Positions 60,861-64,000 of a stretch of DNA of 64,000 nucleotides are shown piece after piece. The translations under genes and the position numbers were made by a program. Below the pieces are notes generated by a model that had not been told where the DNA came from, ran no database searches, and was given only the letters and a program-made list of their open reading frames with translations. This DNA is from Clostridiales bacterium (GTDB lineage Bacteria > Bacillota > Clostridia > Lachnospirales > Lachnospiraceae), in the NCBI GenBank assembly GCA_018365455.1, contig JAGZJZ010000018.1, positions 62,001 through 126,000 of the forward strand. Reading direction: 5' to 3'. Position 1 is the first letter of the stretch, and each line of letters starts with the position of its first letter.

Positions 60861-63101
60861 ATGAAAATGAAAAAAGTATTAGCGGCTCTTTGTCTTTCTG
60901 CATGTCTGACTTTAGGATTGTCCTCCGTAGCCTTTGCAGCCGGATCACCAGGTGATTCTACTTCAAAGTCTGTTCAGACAACCAACGTCAACACGGCATC
61001 AGAGACGGAGTCGAACACAGAACCTGTTACTGAAGAAGCTGCAACACAGCTTACGAATGAGCGTGATTCGGAAACTGAAACGCCGGGTAACACCGAAGCA
61101 TCAGAATCTGAGACTGTATCCGAACCTGCTGCAGACGCTACTGAACCGGTTACGGATCCTGTTACTGAACCTGCAACACAGCCCGCAACAGAAGCTCCCG
61201 TTCAGCCATCCACAAATGCCCCTAAGCAGGCAGATGATACCGAAGTCATTGAAGAAGACGGCTGGCACGATACTGCAGATGGCAAAAAATATTACATTCA
61301 GAATGGTGAGCGCCTGAAAGGAATCCACGAAATCGATAATAATAAATATTATTTTGATTCTAACGGAATACGGGTTTCCGGTCCGGTTACAATTGAAGGT
61401 AAAAACTATTATTTTGATGCAGATGGCATCATGCGGTTTGGTTTTCAGACGATAAACGCAAAAAGGTACTTCTACAACGCAGACGGTTCCATGTTAATCG
61501 GAAGCAATGCACCACTGAAGATCAACAACAGCCTCTATTTCGTTTTATCTACCGGAGAAATCAAGCTTAAGAGCTGGAACACCTATGCAAACAAAAAATA
61601 CTACTCCAATCCGGACGGAGTATTAGTAACCGGTTTGCAGACCGTAGACGGCAAAAAGTACTACTTTAATAGCGATGGTTCTTTAATTATAGGTAAGAAC
61701 AGCGCTATGAAAATCAACAATGTATATTATTTTGTAACCACAGCCGGCGAAATCAAAACAAACGGCTGGAATACTGCACCGGATAAGAAAAAATATTATT
61801 CCAATCCGGACGGATCACTGGTTACCAATGCAGTAAAAAAAATCGATGGAAAATATTATGCATTTAACGTTTCCATGTACAAAAACTGCCTGAAGACAAT
61901 TGGCGGAAAGAAATATCTAATTTCTTCCAGTGGCGTAGTACGTACCGACAGAATTACTACATACAAAGGTAAAAAATATTACTCAGACAAATACGGCCGT
62001 ATCAAAACCGGAGTTTTCAAATACAAAGGGAAAAGATATTTTGCTAACAGCAAAGGCCAGATCCGTACCGGACGTTTTACAGACTCGGGGAAATCCTATT
62101 ATGCAAATAAAAAAGGACAACTCTATACCGGCTGGGTAAAATACAAAAACAACTATTATTACTACAACAAATCCACCGGAGTTATGCAAAAAGGCTGGAT
62201 GAAACGAGGAAAGAGCACTTACTACCTGAATTCCAAAGGTGTCCGCCAGACAGGCTGGGAAAAGATTAAAAAGAAATGGTATTATTTCGCTTCCAATGGC
62301 AAAATGCTTACCGGCAGAAGAGTCCTTGGCGGTTCTACTTATTTATTAGATACGAAGACTGGTGCTATGAAAACAGGCTGGCAGAAAATCAGCGGAAAAT
62401 ATTATTACTTTAATAAGAGCAGCGGAGCAATGAAAAAAGGCTGGATGAATCTGGGTTCTAAGACTTACTACCTGGAAACAGATACAGGAGCAAGACGTAC
62501 CGGATGGCTGACCTATGATGCGAAAAAATATTACTTCAACAGTAAGGGTGTTATGTTAAAAGGCAGACAGACTGTAGATGGAAAAGTATATAACTTTGGT
62601 TCCAGCGGCGGCATTGATTTATTATCTACAGGAACACTTACCGTTAAGGTAAACCGTGCAGCAAATACCATTACGGTGTATGCAGACGGAGAACCAATCA
62701 AAGCGATGCTTTGTTCCACCGGAATACAGGTTGGCTGGACTCCACTTGGAGAATTCACCATGCTTGACAAACTGCGCTGGCATGAATTAGACGGTCCAAG
62801 CTGGGGACAGTATTGTTCTCACATTACACCGGAGATCCTGTTCCATTCCGCACCGGTAACCAGATACAGAGATCCAAACTCCTTACCGGCAGCTACTTAT
62901 AATCAGCTTGGAAAACCTGCATCCCACGGATGTATCCGACTGACAGTAGCCGATGCAAAATGGCTCTATGATCATTGTCCGATTGGTACCAAAGTAAAAA
63001 TCTATGATGATGCAAGTAACCCGGGACCACTTGGAAAACCTGCATTACAGTACATGGATGCCAATGCGACACATGATCCGACCGATCCATTATTTAAATA
63101 A
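60861..63101 (+). CDS. L,D-transpeptidase (YkuD) with choline-binding-type repeats
   Basis: A 746-residue secreted protein. Residues 1-27 are a signal peptide (cleavage near AFAAG), then a Thr/Glu/Pro-rich linker to about 130. Residues about 133-590 carry roughly 20 CW_binding_1 repeats (GWKKD-like units such as GWMKRGKSTYYLNSKG). Residues about 592-725 are a YkuD domain: LTVKVNRAANTITVY, GWTPLGEFTMLDK and the catalytic ASHGCIRLTVADAKWLYDH with Cys near residue 690. It would form 3-3 crosslinks or attach proteins to peptidoglycan. Anchoring such an enzyme through choline-type repeats is unusual and fits the neighbouring lic genes. Confidence 0.92.
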   Translation: MKMKKVLAALCLSACLTLGLSSVAFAAGSPGDSTSKSVQTTNVNTASETESNTEPVTEEAATQLTNERDSETETPGNTEASESETVSEPAADATEPVTDPVTEPATQPATEAPVQPSTNAPKQADDTEVIEEDGWHDTADGKKYYIQNGERLKGIHEIDNNKYYFDSNGIRVSGPVTIEGKNYYFDADGIMRFGFQTINAKRYFYNADGSMLIGSNAPLKINNSLYFVLSTGEIKLKSWNTYANKKYYSNPDGVLVTGLQTVDGKKYYFNSDGSLIIGKNSAMKINNVYYFVTTAGEIKTNGWNTAPDKKKYYSNPDGSLVTNAVKKIDGKYYAFNVSMYKNCLKTIGGKKYLISSSGVVRTDRITTYKGKKYYSDKYGRIKTGVFKYKGKRYFANSKGQIRTGRFTDSGKSYYANKKGQLYTGWVKYKNNYYYYNKSTGVMQKGWMKRGKSTYYLNSKGVRQTGWEKIKKKWYYFASNGKMLTGRRVLGGSTYLLDTKTGAMKTGWQKISGKYYYFNKSSGAMKKGWMNLGSKTYYLETDTGARRTGWLTYDAKKYYFNSKGVMLKGRQTVDGKVYNFGSSGGIDLLSTGTLTVKVNRAANTITVYADGEPIKAMLCSTGIQVGWTPLGEFTMLDKLRWHELDGPSWGQYCSHITPEILFHSAPVTRYRDPNSLPAATYNQLGKPASHGCIRLTVADAKWLYDHCPIGTKVKIYDDASNPGPLGKPALQYMDANATHDPTDPLFK

Positions 63102-63152
63102 AATATAATTCTGTTATCGGCATTTAAACAGCTCTATAGCAGGCTTTATAAA

Positions 63153-63197
63153 AAAGAAACGCTTCAGGATGGAAATTCCTGTGGCGTTTCTTTTTTT
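63153..63197 (+). terminator. Intrinsic terminator after the L,D-transpeptidase gene
   Basis: Arms 63153-63162 and 63184-63193 (ten bases) plus an inner CAGG/CCTG pair, ending in a run of T to 63197. Confidence 0.85.
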
Positions 63198-63226
63198 ATA
63201 TGAACAGACAGCACCAAACAGGTATA

Positions 63227-63289
63227 AAAATCCCTGCAGTACGAACCCGCATTCATCCATTCTGGTTTATGCGTTATCATCCTGCAGGG
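63227..63289 (-). terminator. Probable terminator after the HPr-like gene
   Basis: Arms 63282-63289 and 63232-63239 (CTGCAGGG/CCCTGCAG) enclose a smaller CGCAT/ATGCG hairpin, followed on the minus strand by ATTTTTA. It begins 17 bases after the HPr stop codon. Confidence 0.6.
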
Positions 63290-63306
63290 TCATTTACTAT
63301 TACTTG

Positions 63307-63570
63307 TTATTCTCCCAGTCCACTTTCTATCGCATGTACAAGTGTTGCCAATGCTTCATTCTCATCTTCGCCTTCGCAGACCAGTTCAATTTCATCGCCG
63401 CATTTGACACAGGCACCCAACACACTGAGCACACTTTTTGCATTTGCCGTACTGCTGTCTTTTGTAAATGTGATCAGGGACTTAAATTGCATTGCTTCTT
63501 TACAAAGAACCCCCGCCGGCCTTAAATGAAGGCCCGTCGCATTTTTCACTGTTACCTTTTGACTAACCAT
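63307..63570 (-). CDS. HPr-family phosphocarrier protein
   Basis: An 87-residue HPr-fold protein. The active His15 is in ATGLHLRPAG, where typical HPr has GIHARPA, and the regulatory Ser46 lies in NAKSVLSVLGACVKCGD. Both phosphorylation sites are kept, so it may be a true PTS HPr or a Crh-like regulatory paralogue in carbon control. GGAGG overlaps the end of the upstream ybbR-like gene, indicating translational coupling. It is unrelated to the glycan locus and marks its right border. Confidence 0.88.
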   Translation of the reverse strand: MVSQKVTVKNATGLHLRPAGVLCKEAMQFKSLITFTKDSSTANAKSVLSVLGACVKCGDEIELVCEGEDENEALATLVHAIESGLGE

Positions 63571-63572
63571 AA

Positions 63573-64000
63573 TTATTCCTCCACCGTACTTTTTTCTGTA
63601 ATTGCAGTTTCTTCTTTTTTCTCCAGATTCACAACAATTGTTACATCCGATGCCAATACGAATCCTTCCGGCAGTTCGACATCTAATTTTACTGTATATG
63701 TCCCTGTTGTTTTATAAGCGCTTAAATCCAGGGTCGCCTTAATATCTTCTGCATCAAATTCATTCAGATCACCAGTTGTAGTTGTAATTATGATAGGAAT
63801 TTTATCCGACGGCGTCAGTGTCATCTTCAGATCCGTAGGAATATTTTTTGTATTGAGCCTGCTCACCGGCAAATATTCTGTTTTTGTTCCAGCTTTTTCA
63901 ATTCCAACTGTAACAGTAACGGTATCCGTAGCTGTTTCTGCCAGTTTCAAATCATGTTGTTCTGCCAGCATGTCCTGAATCTCAATCTTCTTTGTCACAT
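63573..64000 (-). CDS. YbbR-domain protein, 3' part only
   Basis: The reading frame enters from beyond the window edge and ends at 63573; about 142 codons are visible. Beta-rich repeats such as VTVTVGIEKAGTKTEYLPVS and YTVKLDVELPEGFVLASD, ending in a charged tail, match YbbR domains, extracytoplasmic modules of a membrane protein usually encoded with the diadenylate cyclase gene and glmM. The true start lies outside the window. Confidence 0.72.
   Translation of the reverse strand, partial: VTKKIEIQDMLAEQHDLKLAETATDTVTVTVGIEKAGTKTEYLPVSRLNTKNIPTDLKMTLTPSDKIPIIITTTTGDLNEFDAEDIKATLDLSAYKTTGTYTVKLDVELPEGFVLASDVTIVVNLEKKEETAITEKSTVEE

Noticed and set aside
1..64000. CRISPR arrays, tRNA or rRNA genes, insertion sequences with transposase, prophage genes
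   Set aside because: No regularly spaced repeats, no cloverleaf or rRNA-like stretch and no transposase, integrase or phage structural motifs were seen on either strand.

Overview
The window comes from a low-GC Gram-positive anaerobe, most likely a Lachnospiraceae-type member of Clostridia. The evidence is the combination of teichoic-acid genes (tagD, tagGH, CDP-glycerol transferases), choline-binding-type cell-wall repeats, DUF2142/DUF2304 membrane proteins, a YbbR-HPr gene pair, Gram-positive ribosome binding sites, and no outer-membrane export genes. No species is assigned. About 50 genes are present, almost all on the minus strand. Nearly the whole window is one locus for making, exporting, decorating and remodelling cell-surface glycopolymers.

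Region A (1-25.9 kb, visibly more AT-rich) is a variable polysaccharide cassette: UDP-galactopyranose mutase, a phosphohexomutase, GDP-mannose genes (a fused NTase-cupin-isomerase plus a stand-alone ManC), an aminotransferase/NeuD-type acetyltransferase pair, a Wzx flippase, eight glycosyltransferases and three related polytopic GT-C-like proteins. Two gene remnants (a GtrB-like GT2 at 2049-2191 and a probable membrane acyltransferase at 7590-7730) show past turnover.

Region B (26-41.8 kb): UDP-glucose dehydrogenase; an aldolase, HAD phosphatase, KdsB-like CMP-sugar synthase and MptE/GT42-like protein that together look like an unassigned CMP-2-keto-3-deoxy-sugar pathway; TagD, TagGH and three CDP-glycerol transferase-family proteins; and the initiating sugar-phosphate transferase. 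Region C (41.9-51 kb): two linked membrane proteins, RfbD, DUF2142, DUF2304, two GT2s, a second Wzx and LicD, read from a promoter upstream of licD.

Region D (51-63.1 kb) is a phosphocholine economy: a Pce-like phosphorylcholine esterase, a choline-binding-repeat amidase, a BCCT transporter, a winged-helix/NTase/choline-kinase fusion, LicC, and a choline-binding-repeat L,D-transpeptidase. With LicD it could import, activate, attach, remove and bind phosphocholine. Between the amidase and the BCCT gene lie two inverted copies of a 338-bp highly palindromic element whose stems show compensatory changes between copies. Region E holds an HPr-family gene and the 3' end of a ybbR-like gene cut by the window edge.

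Inferred transcription (all minus unless stated): licD promoter into region C; a promoter before the sugar transferase; a promoter before tagD running to a terminator at 31.24 kb; promoters before the aldolase, ugd and the manC/manA fusion; end of the array at a hairpin at 63-99. Two intrinsic terminators (25.97 and 31.24 kb) lie inside gene runs with no evident promoter after them, suggesting read-through or antitermination.
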